A stretch of 6,546 nt of DNA. It comes from Candidatus Sulfopaludibacter sp. SbA3 (GTDB taxonomy: Bacteria; Acidobacteriota; Terriglobia; 2-12-FULL-54-10). The notes under the pieces are model-generated. The model did not search any database and was not told where the DNA came from. It was given only the letters and a program-made list of their open reading frames with translations. How positions within the stretch are numbered: position 1 is the first letter of the stretch; each line of letters begins with the position of its first letter. The position numbers were made by a program, and so were the translations under genes. The stretch lies in the NCBI GenBank assembly GCA_945865705.1, contig CAMBEY010000167.1, forward strand, positions 1-6,546, read 5' to 3'. Shown one piece after another: positions 1-5,963 of this stretch.

Positions 1-1
1 A

Positions 2-2137
2 ACGCAGAGCCAACGCCTGACTCTTCCATCCGATAGCGATTCACTCGAATGGGTTCTCGAAATCGCCGGGATTCACCAGAGCGTGAACGTGCTGGCCACC
101 GGTCTTCCAGAAATTCCCGAGGAGACGGCCAAGTCCGTCACCATCATCACGCGCGAGGAGCTGCGCGCGCGCGACGTGGTAACGCTCACCGATGCGCTGC
201 GCTCCGTGCCCGGCCTGCAACTCCAGCAACTGGGCGGACCCGCCGGCATCGCCAGCTTCCGCTTCCGTGGCCTGCGTCCCGAGGACGCCGCCATTCAGCT
301 TGACGGCTTCCGCCTGTCGGACCCCTCCGACAATAAAGGCTCGGCGCGCTCGCTGCTCTCGGAGATTTCGGCGGCTTCAGTGGACCGCGTGGAGGTTCTG
401 CGCGGGGCCGCGTCGTCGCTCTACGGAACACATGCGATCGGCGGAGTGGTCAACGTGCAGACGCGGCAACCAGATCGCCTGGCCGACCGCGCGCGCTCCG
501 GCTTCCTCTCGCTCGAAGGCGGCTCGCTGGGACTGCTGTTGCCCAGCGCGGGCGTCTCCGGCTGGACCCAATTGAACGGGTCGCGCCGTATGGCCTACTC
601 GCTCAACCTGACGCATCAGAATTATCTCTCGGGGCAGGATGGTCAGGATGCCTCGCGCGACACCAACGCCGCGGCGGCCACCTGGATCGACATCTCTCCG
701 CGCGCACGGCTCTTCGCGCGTTTTCTGATCGCCGACGGCTTCGCGTATCTGAATGAAAGCCCCGCGCCGCTGGCCAATCTGCCCGCGCTGCCCGCTGGAA
801 CGCTGGTGCGCGAGGCGCAGGTGTTTCCATATCCGCAGGGCAATTTCTATTCGCAATTGAATGACCCGGATTATCACCAGCGCGTGCGTTTCTACTCCGG
901 CGCGGCGCGGCTGGAGTTCGCGGCGGGAGATTTCTGGCGGCAGTCGGCGGGCTTCCAGAGCCTGCGCGTGCGTCGCGGCTACGATGACGGCCCCGGCATT
1001 GATCCGCTGGCCGCCACGCTCGGCTACCGCGAACCGGCCGCGACCGATCCCGGCGGCTATGACAGCTCCTACGAGCAACTGTTCTGGCGCAACGCGCTGG
1101 CCGCATCCGGTAGCGACACGCTGCACTTTGGAGTAGAGTACGACCGCACCGCCATCGACCAACTGGAGTTTGGGCAGACCACCGTGGCCTCGCAGAAAAC
1201 CTTCGCGTTGCAGGCGCGCAATCATGCACGACTGTTCGCTGGACGCTTGCAGATACAGATCGGCGGACAGGCGCAATTCTACGCGCTGACGACGCCGGAG
1301 TTTTCGGCTCCCGCTGGCACCAGCAATCCCAGTCCCTACACGAACGTGGGCGAACTCGATGCGCCGACGGCTTACACCGCGGATGCTTCGCTGGCCTATC
1401 TGGTGCGCGGCACGAGAACCAAGTTTCGCTCCCATGCGGGCAATGGCTTCCGCTCCCCCTCGCTCTATGAACGCTACGGCAGCGGCGGGCGCGGCTTCTA
1501 CTACGGCAATCCGCTGCTGAAGGCGGAGCGCACCAACTTCATCGACGTAGGCGTCGATCAGCAGCTCTGGCGTGATCGCCTGGAGTTGAGCGCGACATGG
1601 TTCTACACTCGTCTGCACACCATCATTGATTTTGGCGGGACGCCCAACGATCCGTTTGGACGATTCTTCGGATACGTAAATACACGTGGCGGCATTGCGC
1701 GCGGCACGGAGTTCATGGTGCGCGCGCGGCCGCACCGCATGTTGAGTATCAACGCAGGCTATACGCTGGCCAACTCCGATCTACCCTTCGCCACCGCCGC
1801 CGGAACCACGCGTGCGTTTGCTGTCTCCGATCATCAGTTCAATGCCGGAGTGCTGGTGGAACCGACCCGCCGCCTGCATTTCCATCTGCAAACGTACACC
1901 GTTTCCAATCACGACTTTCCTCTATTCGGTTCCGTGTTTCCGTTCCCTTCCGGCGTCTACCGCTTTGCCGGGTATGCGCGTTTGGATTTAACGGCGAGCG
2001 CGGATTTGCTGGAGCGCGAGAGCCACACGCTGCGCTACGTCATCCGCGTGGACAATCTATTGAACGAAGAATACTACAATGCAGGCTTCCTCGCGCCCAA
2101 GGCCACACTGCGGACAGGACTGCGCTGGGAGTTCTAG
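2..2137 (+). CDS. TonB-dependent outer-membrane receptor, 5'-partial
   Basis: This is an outer-membrane ligand-gated transporter of the kind that uses TonB-ExbB-ExbD energy to import siderophores, cobalamin, haem or glycans. 711 codons are visible. The plug domain covers roughly window residues 42-155: an SVTIITREEL start, a DALRSVPGLQ segment, an FRG arginine-glycine pair, a QLDGFRLSDP loop, then VDRVEVLRGAASSLYG and AIGGVVNVQT. The rest is the beta-barrel, with the family signature GFRSPSLYERYG (about 1445-1480), then NPLLKAERTNF, and near the C-terminus the typical VDNLLNEEYYN. The last residue is Phe (..RWEF), the outer-membrane barrel assembly signal. The frame is open to the left edge, and the residues before the GTG at 83 (for example LEWVLEIAGIHQSVNV) read like the linker before a plug. 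That GTG is therefore an internal Val, and the signal peptide, TonB box and any N-terminal domain lie outside the window. The plug and barrel style is closest to BtuB-like receptors, but the ligand cannot be named. The family call is firm. Confidence 0.95.
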   Translation, partial: TQSQRLTLPSDSDSLEWVLEIAGIHQSVNVLATGLPEIPEETAKSVTIITREELRARDVVTLTDALRSVPGLQLQQLGGPAGIASFRFRGLRPEDAAIQLDGFRLSDPSDNKGSARSLLSEISAASVDRVEVLRGAASSLYGTHAIGGVVNVQTRQPDRLADRARSGFLSLEGGSLGLLLPSAGVSGWTQLNGSRRMAYSLNLTHQNYLSGQDGQDASRDTNAAAATWIDISPRARLFARFLIADGFAYLNESPAPLANLPALPAGTLVREAQVFPYPQGNFYSQLNDPDYHQRVRFYSGAARLEFAAGDFWRQSAGFQSLRVRRGYDDGPGIDPLAATLGYREPAATDPGGYDSSYEQLFWRNALAASGSDTLHFGVEYDRTAIDQLEFGQTTVASQKTFALQARNHARLFAGRLQIQIGGQAQFYALTTPEFSAPAGTSNPSPYTNVGELDAPTAYTADASLAYLVRGTRTKFRSHAGNGFRSPSLYERYGSGGRGFYYGNPLLKAERTNFIDVGVDQQLWRDRLELSATWFYTRLHTIIDFGGTPNDPFGRFFGYVNTRGGIARGTEFMVRARPHRMLSINAGYTLANSDLPFATAAGTTRAFAVSDHQFNAGVLVEPTRRLHFHLQTYTVSNHDFPLFGSVFPFPSGVYRFAGYARLDLTASADLLERESHTLRYVIRVDNLLNEEYYNAGFLAPKATLRTGLRWEF

Positions 2138-2189
2138 TTTCACGGTACCCGACCGCATCACCTCTTAAAGCAGGACCCAACTTAGTCAC

Positions 2190-2220
2190 GCACTGGAGGG
2201 ATCGCACACTCCTCCAGTGC
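2190..2220. terminator. Perfect 10-bp hairpin after the receptor gene, possible terminator
   Basis: GCACTGGAGG (2190-2199) and CCTCCAGTGC (2211-2220) are exact reverse complements around an 11-nt loop, starting 53 nt after the receptor stop codon. The downstream side is only moderately T-rich (a TTTT lies about 14 nt past the stem), so an intrinsic terminator is plausible but not textbook. It could equally be an mRNA 3'-end stabilising stem. Confidence 0.5.
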
Positions 2221-2426
2221 CTGATTCTTAAGTCTTTTGCCTGGCAGGCAACCGTCTCTCAAAAGTAACAATCCAAACAATCAGCATTGGTATTATCGGG
2301 AACAGTATTAATCTTCGGTTTGCAGAAGCCGAAAGATGTTGGAGGTAGTACTCCGGAACTAGTGAAGAATGTGGTTTCCGCGCTATTCAATGCCGATCTG
2401 GCCACGGCTATCGTGTAGGTGAAGGT
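2221..2426. other. Intergenic stretch with a short open frame of uncertain status
   Basis: This stretch is less GC-rich than the flanking genes. On the + strand, 2269-2418 is open between two stops and could start at a TTG at 2287 (43 codons), but no Shine-Dalgarno precedes it. The translation contains SGTVLIFGLQ, then GGSTPELVKNVVSALFNADL and ATAIV. This loosely recalls the GTVxGxIxAF..GG..P..xxxxIxxAL..T segment of MotA/TolQ/ExbB proton channels. If so it is a small decayed fragment, but the match is weak and made by eye. I see no other gene, RNA or convincing promoter here. Confidence 0.2.
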
Positions 2427-2432
2427 GGAGGT
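2427..2432 (+). promoter_or_regulatory. Strong Shine-Dalgarno of the small cysteine-rich gene
   Basis: GGAGGT lies 5 nt before the ATG at 2438. It is the main reason for treating the short downstream frame as a real gene, and it fixes the start. Confidence 0.6.
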
Positions 2433-2437
2433 GGCTT

Positions 2438-2665
2438 ATGACAGTCTCAATAACGGAATATCGGGAGTTGATTGAAATGCGTGGAAACATTCGCCGCGTG
2501 GTGGATGCCATCGAAGTCTGCTGGTCCTGCCAGAATGTATCGGAGTGTGAAGCGGCGGTGGTCGACGACGGTCCTCCGGTGTGGATGTGCAGCGAGTGCG
2601 CGACGCGCGCCTCGGCGCGCGAGTTGTTCGCGCTAAAGGGAATTGCCTGGCCGGAAGCAGTATAA
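2438..2665 (+). CDS. Small cysteine-rich (zinc-ribbon-like) hypothetical protein
   Basis: A 75-residue protein that I do not recognise as a named family. A helix-prone N-terminal third (about residues 5-26, EYRELIEMRGNIRRVVDAIE) is followed by two cysteine knuckles, C28-x2-C31 and C51-x2-C54, with an extra C37 between them. The order C-x2-C-x5-C-x13-C-x2-C, with acidic, Gly and Pro residues between the knuckles, suggests a single structural zinc site of zinc-ribbon or rubredoxin-like type. There is no signal peptide or membrane segment, so it is probably cytoplasmic. It stands alone between the receptor and the acyltransferase, with an excellent Shine-Dalgarno 5 nt upstream. A role in nucleic-acid binding or protein contact is possible by analogy with other small zinc ribbons, but nothing here proves it. 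The opposite strand is also open across it, but that frame is Arg/Ser/Pro-rich and looks like a shadow. Confidence 0.6.
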   Translation: MTVSITEYRELIEMRGNIRRVVDAIEVCWSCQNVSECEAAVVDDGPPVWMCSECATRASARELFALKGIAWPEAV

Positions 2666-2780
2666 GGCTGCGGCTTGTCTTCAGCGACCGGAGAGTCTGC
2701 GCTGACAGTAAGCTCAAGGTATTTCTGCCTTGCCTGCTTTCACAAGATTTGCAAGAGATGGAAAGTAGCAGAACGAACCG

Positions 2781-2862
2781 TCCCCGAAGGGGATTAAAGT
2801 GAAGAGTCTGGGGCAACGCCCCCGGAAACCGTACCGCAAGATCACCGACCCTGTTGGGGTCG
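2781..2862. repeat. Cluster of three small GC hairpins, possible dispersed intergenic element
   Basis: Three short stem-loops lie within 82 nt: TCCCC-GAA-GGGGA (2781-2793), GGGGC-AAC-GCCCC (2810-2822) and CGACCC-TGTTG-GGGTCG (2846-2862). The CCCCGAAGGGG and CCCTGTTGGGG cores resemble dispersed REP-like intergenic palindromes that I recall from Acidobacteria, Verrucomicrobia and Planctomycetes. Each motif occurs once here, so repeat status rests on recollection rather than on copies in the window. The cluster sits beyond the 3' ends of the convergent small gene and acyltransferase gene and may also act in transcript termination. Confidence 0.45.
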
Positions 2863-2905
2863 CAGCCTCTCCGCAATATCCTCGCATCAGACAATACTAT
2901 TCTTG

Positions 2906-3649
2906 TTAACCGGCAGCCTGTTGCGCGAGCTTTGCAACGGCGTCGTGCGTCTGCTGTGCGGCCACTTTGCGGTCTTCATACGTGCGGGACTCAGCCGAGA
3001 ACTGCACGGCCGCCTGCAAGCCGTGGCGCGAGAGGCACCTGAGCAGGTGCGGCAGGAACGAGTGGTCGCCCCAGTAGCAAACATCGTCCTCTGGCCGGCC
3101 ATCGCTCAAGCGATAGCGGATGTGCGCGGGTGTAATGGGCACGCCGGACCTCACCACACCATCGAACAGCGCGGGGCGGAAGGGGAGAACTCCGTGTCCA
3201 TCGCTGCTGGTGCCCTCGGCGTAGAGAACCACAACCGCATCCTGCGCCAACGTCTCCAACATCTCATTGTTCACGCGCAGCGCGTCCACATTGCGCGCGC
3301 GATCAATAAAGACAGTGCCGGCGATGGCGGCCATGATCCCGAACACCGGCCAGGAGCGCACTTCGCGTTTGGAGACAAACACGCACGGCGAGATGCTGCT
3401 GTAGATGAGAATGTCGAGATAGCTCAAGTGATTCGAGACGATCAGTCCGCGCGAAGGAAATTTCCCGGAGACCTGGACGGGAATTCCCAGCCGCCTCAGG
3501 CCGCGACCGCAGCACCGATGCAGCCACTGGGCCCGGGCCTGAACCGTGAGCCGTCCAAAAAGTCTTCGGGCTCCATAACGCAAAATGTATTCGCTAGCCG
3601 TGCCGAGCACCAGCCCCAACCGCGACAGGCTTCTCGCATTAATCTCCAT
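2906..3649 (-). CDS. PlsC-family 1-acylglycerol-3-phosphate-type O-acyltransferase
   Basis: A membrane-associated lysophospholipid acyltransferase family protein (LPLAT/AGPAT), which transfers a fatty acyl group from acyl-ACP or acyl-CoA to a lyso-lipid hydroxyl. With the ATG start it has 247 residues, normal for the family. Motif I is NHLSYLD (H74-x4-D79, catalytic). Motif II is GTVFIDR (111-117). Motif III is YAEGTSSDG (143-151), and motif IV includes VPITP (170-174). Motif III has Ser where classical PlsC has Arg in FPEGTRS. That form, the following LPFRPALF and the later CYWGDHSFLPHL resemble OlsA/lyso-ornithine-lipid-type acyltransferases as I recall them, so the acceptor may not be lysophosphatidate. 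The frame can extend 14 codons to a GTG at 3691. I prefer the ATG because the extension looks unlike the family and runs into a perfect dyad. Neither start has a good Shine-Dalgarno. A TACAAT hexamer 6 nt before the ATG hints at a leaderless message. Family firm; substrate uncertain. Confidence 0.9.
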   Translation of the reverse strand: MEINARSLSRLGLVLGTASEYILRYGARRLFGRLTVQARAQWLHRCCGRGLRRLGIPVQVSGKFPSRGLIVSNHLSYLDILIYSSISPCVFVSKREVRSWPVFGIMAAIAGTVFIDRARNVDALRVNNEMLETLAQDAVVVLYAEGTSSDGHGVLPFRPALFDGVVRSGVPITPAHIRYRLSDGRPEDDVCYWGDHSFLPHLLRCLSRHGLQAAVQFSAESRTYEDRKVAAQQTHDAVAKLAQQAAG

Positions 3650-3676
3650 CGCCTGATTGTAGCCTGAACACCGCCG

Positions 3677-3698
3677 TTGAATCGCCCGCACGATTCAA
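3677..3698. promoter_or_regulatory. Perfect 8-bp dyad between divergent genes, possible operator
   Basis: TTGAATCG and CGATTCAA are exact reverse complements separated by 6 nt (CCCGCA). The dyad lies 27 nt upstream of the acyltransferase ATG and 12 nt upstream of the putative -35 box of the aldolase operon. The arm length and a centre-to-centre spacing of 14 nt would fit a dimeric regulator. The GTG start of an extended acyltransferase frame would fall inside it. No regulator gene is in view, so the function is inferred. Confidence 0.4.
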
Positions 3699-3710
3699 GG
3701 ACCTGGAACT

Positions 3711-3740
3711 TTGCTGGGCCGTTTGATCCTGTTCTATACT
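3711..3740 (+). promoter_or_regulatory. Sigma70-like promoter of the aldolase-dehydrogenase operon
   Basis: TTGCTG (3711-3716) and TATACT (3735-3740) are separated by 18 nt. The -10 box matches consensus at five of six positions, and the -35 keeps the TTG. A start near 3747 would give a 5' leader of about 64 nt. Confidence 0.5.
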
Positions 3741-3797
3741 GATAAGAGTGTTTTGCGCTGAGACTTTCAGCCGCAGGGAATCCCCCATTTAGTTGTG

Positions 3798-3804
3798 AAG
3801 GGAG
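3798..3804 (+). promoter_or_regulatory. Shine-Dalgarno of the aldolase gene
   Basis: AAGGGAG sits 6 nt before the ATG at 3811 and confirms that start, which also matches the expected N-terminus of the aldolase core. Confidence 0.7.
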
Positions 3805-3810
3805 AGCAGT

Positions 3811-4764
3811 ATGAGCTTGAAGAAGATTTTTGGCCGTAATGAACGGATCGTGGTGCTGGCCTCCGACCATCGATATTTCGGCGTGGTGGCGGGGCTGGAG
3901 CGCCCCGGCGAGGTGCTGCGGCCGCTGCTGCCTTACGTGGACGTGTTGATGACCGACCCAGCCGTGCTGCGCAACGACTTTGGCGGCAAGGTCAGCGCGC
4001 CGGTGATCCTGCGCGCCTCCGGCTGCACCAGCACCATGGACGTCTCCGTGCCCGGGTATCTTCAGGAGCCTGCGAAGTTCGCCTATCAGCAACGCACCGG
4101 CAGGGATTTCGACAGCACCTACGCCGAGCTAAGAACGAAGACGGACAGTGGCCAGGCCAGCGATGCGGAGTTTGAATGGTTCCGTTATCTCGATAGCTTC
4201 CTGCACCAGCCCGACACCATCGCCAACGAGCGGCTGATTCTCTCCGGCCAGAATGTGAAGGAAGAAGGCGCGGTGGCCGCGGCGGTCTCCGTGTATCTGC
4301 GCACGAAGTACCAGTCGAGCACGCTGAACAATCTGGCCACCATGTCGCGGCACGCACGCAAAGCCGGCATCGCCGTGCTGGGCGTGGTCGCCGTGGGCAA
4401 TGCGCTCGGTTATCTCGAGAAGGACTCCGACTTCCTCACGCGCGCCAGCGCCATTATGGTCGCGCACGGCGCCGACATGATTAAGACCTACAACTGCGGC
4501 GTGGGCTTCGAGCGCGTCATTGAGACCAGCGGCGTGCCCGTCATCGTCGCCGGCGGCAAAGCGCCCAAGGGAATTGACGAAACGCGCGACAGCCTGAATC
4601 TCGCCTATGACTCCATCCAGAAGGGCGCCAAGGGTATCGACTTCGGACGCCGCGTCTGGCGGCACAAGCATCCCGTGGCGATGATTCAGGCGTTGCGCGC
4701 AGTGGTCCACGACGGCGCTACTCCGGACCAGGGCTACAAAATTTTCGAGCAAGTGCGAGGCTAG
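3811..4764 (+). CDS. DeoC/LacD/LsrF-family class I aldolase
   Basis: A cytoplasmic TIM-barrel aldolase of the DhnA/LsrF/archaeal-FBA type, which cleaves or forms C-C bonds of a phosphorylated ketose through a lysine Schiff base. In order: first strand VVLASDHRYFG (D19-H20), PYVDVLMTDPAVLR (41-54), PVILRASG (64-71), AVAAAVSVYLRTKYQSS (154-170), GADMIKTYNCGVGFE (220-234) with K225 as the likely Schiff-base lysine (LsrF has IIKTYYVEKGFE), PVIVAGGK (243-250), and a phosphate-binding end GAKGIDFGRRVWRHKHPVAM. The match to LsrF (AI-2 phosphate thiolase) runs along nearly the whole length. However, about 82 residues lie between LRASG and AVAA, against about 26 in LsrF as I recall it, an insertion of about 55 residues (within 72-153) at a strand end facing the active site. 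No other lsr genes are present, so AI-2 processing is unlikely. The substrate is unknown; automatic annotation may say fructose-bisphosphate aldolase. It is first gene of an operon with the dehydrogenase 5 nt downstream. Confidence 0.9.
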   Translation: MSLKKIFGRNERIVVLASDHRYFGVVAGLERPGEVLRPLLPYVDVLMTDPAVLRNDFGGKVSAPVILRASGCTSTMDVSVPGYLQEPAKFAYQQRTGRDFDSTYAELRTKTDSGQASDAEFEWFRYLDSFLHQPDTIANERLILSGQNVKEEGAVAAAVSVYLRTKYQSSTLNNLATMSRHARKAGIAVLGVVAVGNALGYLEKDSDFLTRASAIMVAHGADMIKTYNCGVGFERVIETSGVPVIVAGGKAPKGIDETRDSLNLAYDSIQKGAKGIDFGRRVWRHKHPVAMIQALRAVVHDGATPDQGYKIFEQVRG

Positions 4765-4769
4765 TCCAA

Positions 4770-5837
4770 ATGGCAGCGCCACTCACTCCTACATCTTCCA
4801 GCGGCAACGGCAATCTTCCCGCACAAATGAAGGCGGGCTTCTACTACAGCCATCAGGACGTGCGTGTGGAAGATCGCTCCGTTCCGGCTATCAGCGCTTC
4901 GGAAATTCTGGCGGCAGTGCGCTCCTGTGGCATCTGTGGCAGTGACACGATGCGCTGGTACCGCGAGCCTGAAGCCATCAAGCGCGGTGCCATCAACACC
5001 GGCCATGAGATCGCCGGCGAGATTGTGCGCGTCGGTGAGCAGGTCTCCGGTTTTTCACCCGGTGATCGCGTAGTGATCACGCATCATTTTCCATGCCTGA
5101 AATGCGTGCCCTGCCTGGATGGCAATGAGACCGCCTGCGAGACCATGCACCACAAGCACATCGAGCCGGGCGGGTTCGCGCAGTATGTGCGTATTCTGGA
5201 ATCCGGCATCACCAACGGCCTCTACCGCATTCCCGACTCGATGAGTTTTGACGAAGCCTCTTTCGTCGAGCCGCTCGGCTGCGTGGTGCGCTCGGTGCGC
5301 AAAATCATGCCGGTGGCGGATCGTTCCGCGCTGGTAATCGGCAGTGGCCTGGCCGGATTGCTGCACATCAAGTTGCTGCGCGCGCTGGGCGCGGGCAGGA
5401 TCATCGCCGCCGATATGAGCGAGGATCGTCTGCAGGCGGCGCTGCACAGCGGTGCTGATGAAGTCTGCCTGGCCAGCCAGAAGCTGCCATCCGCTGATCG
5501 CGTGATTGTCTGCACGGGCGCGCCCGCCGCGGCCACTCAAGCGCTTGAGTGTATCAACCGGGGCGGGCAGATCATGTTCTTCGCCGCCGACGGCCCCGAC
5601 AAGAAACTCGAAATTCCCTTCACCCGCTTCTGGATCGCGCAACCCTCCATACTGTTCAGCTACGGCGCCGCGCCACGCGACATGGCCGAGGCGCTCGACT
5701 GGATCGCCACGCGCCGTGTTCAAGTGGAGGACCTCATCACCCACCGCTTCCCGTTGAGCGGCATCCGCGACGCCTTCGATCTGGCCTCCAACCCGCGGGA
5801 TAATTCCCTAAAGGTCATCCTTCAGCCCCACGCGTAG
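4770..5837 (+). CDS. Zinc-dependent medium-chain alcohol/polyol dehydrogenase
   Basis: An NAD(P)-dependent alcohol dehydrogenase of the medium-chain (MDR) superfamily, nearest in style to threonine or sorbitol (L-iditol) dehydrogenases; 355 residues. The GroES-like catalytic domain has GICGSD with zinc ligand C56, GHE (H79, E80) and E167 in VEPLGC. The structural zinc lobe is complete: C109, C112, C115 and C123 (C-x2-C-x2-C-x7-C). The Rossmann domain has GSGLAG (191-196), with D215 at the end of the second strand favouring NAD over NADP. All catalytic and structural residues are present, so it should be active. The ATG at 4770 leaves a 19-residue Ser/Thr/Pro/Gly-rich leader before MKAGFYY, where family proteins usually begin. 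GAGG 9 nt upstream and close coupling to the aldolase stop support 4770; the internal ATG at 4827 lacks a Shine-Dalgarno. Its place in the operon suggests that it oxidises a substrate, or reduces a product, of the aldolase. Substrate unknown. Confidence 0.92.
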   Translation: MAAPLTPTSSSGNGNLPAQMKAGFYYSHQDVRVEDRSVPAISASEILAAVRSCGICGSDTMRWYREPEAIKRGAINTGHEIAGEIVRVGEQVSGFSPGDRVVITHHFPCLKCVPCLDGNETACETMHHKHIEPGGFAQYVRILESGITNGLYRIPDSMSFDEASFVEPLGCVVRSVRKIMPVADRSALVIGSGLAGLLHIKLLRALGAGRIIAADMSEDRLQAALHSGADEVCLASQKLPSADRVIVCTGAPAAATQALECINRGGQIMFFAADGPDKKLEIPFTRFWIAQPSILFSYGAAPRDMAEALDWIATRRVQVEDLITHRFPLSGIRDAFDLASNPRDNSLKVILQPHA

Positions 5838-5862
5838 CCAACGCCTTTTCCGGAACGGTGTC

Positions 5863-5941
5863 TAAGAGCCTATCCGCAGATTACACAGATTACGCAGAGG
5901 GGTTAAACCAACTATCTGTGTAATCTGCGGACAGGCTCTTA
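5863..5941. repeat. 79-bp near-perfect palindrome (MITE/REP-like element)
   Basis: The left arm (5863-5890, beginning TAAGAGCC) and right arm (5914-5941, ending GGCTCTTA) pair at 27 of 28 positions, the exception being A5872 against C5932. The loop is 23 nt. The left arm and loop also contain a 9-nt tandem motif, CGCAGATTA, CACAGATTA, CGCAGA (5875-5898). The outermost bases are TA on both ends, which could be a TA target duplication as in IS630/mariner-type miniature elements. The element lies 26 nt after the dehydrogenase stop and 23 nt before the stop of the convergent methyltransferase, and may terminate both transcripts even though neither side has a T-run. The CAGATTACxCAGATTA wording is one I recall as dispersed in several soil-bacterial genomes. 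No transposase is encoded. Confidence 0.75.
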
Positions 5942-5963
5942 TCGTTCTCTCGCCGCGCTCGTT

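Noticed and set aside
377..1735. Long open frame of 452 codons on the minus strand inside the receptor gene
   Set aside because: It is antisense to a well-supported barrel protein, is rich in Arg, Ala and Gly, and has no recognisable motif. GC-rich codon use produces such shadows.
2776..2798. CRISPR-repeat-like motif (CCCCGAAGGGGATTAAAG)
   Set aside because: It resembles the 3' end of some CRISPR repeats, but there is one copy only, with no spacer periodicity and no cas gene in the window.
2436..2894. Minus-strand open frame of 152 codons across the small cysteine-rich gene and the hairpin cluster
   Set aside because: Its Arg/Ser/Pro-rich composition, lack of domain motifs and path through several hairpins make it unlikely, whereas the plus-strand gene has a strong Shine-Dalgarno and CxxC knuckles.
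2903..3667. Plus-strand open frame of 254 codons opposite the acyltransferase
   Set aside because: It is antisense to a gene with all four acyltransferase motifs, and its translation shows no domain.
3650..3691. Fourteen-codon N-terminal extension of the acyltransferase from a GTG
   Set aside because: It lacks a Shine-Dalgarno, has an unconserved-looking sequence and runs into a perfect dyad. It remains possible but less likely than the ATG at 3649.
3811..4764. Assignment of the aldolase as true LsrF in AI-2 catabolism
   Set aside because: The fold and lysine match, but no lsr transporter, kinase or regulator is nearby and a large insertion separates it from LsrF.
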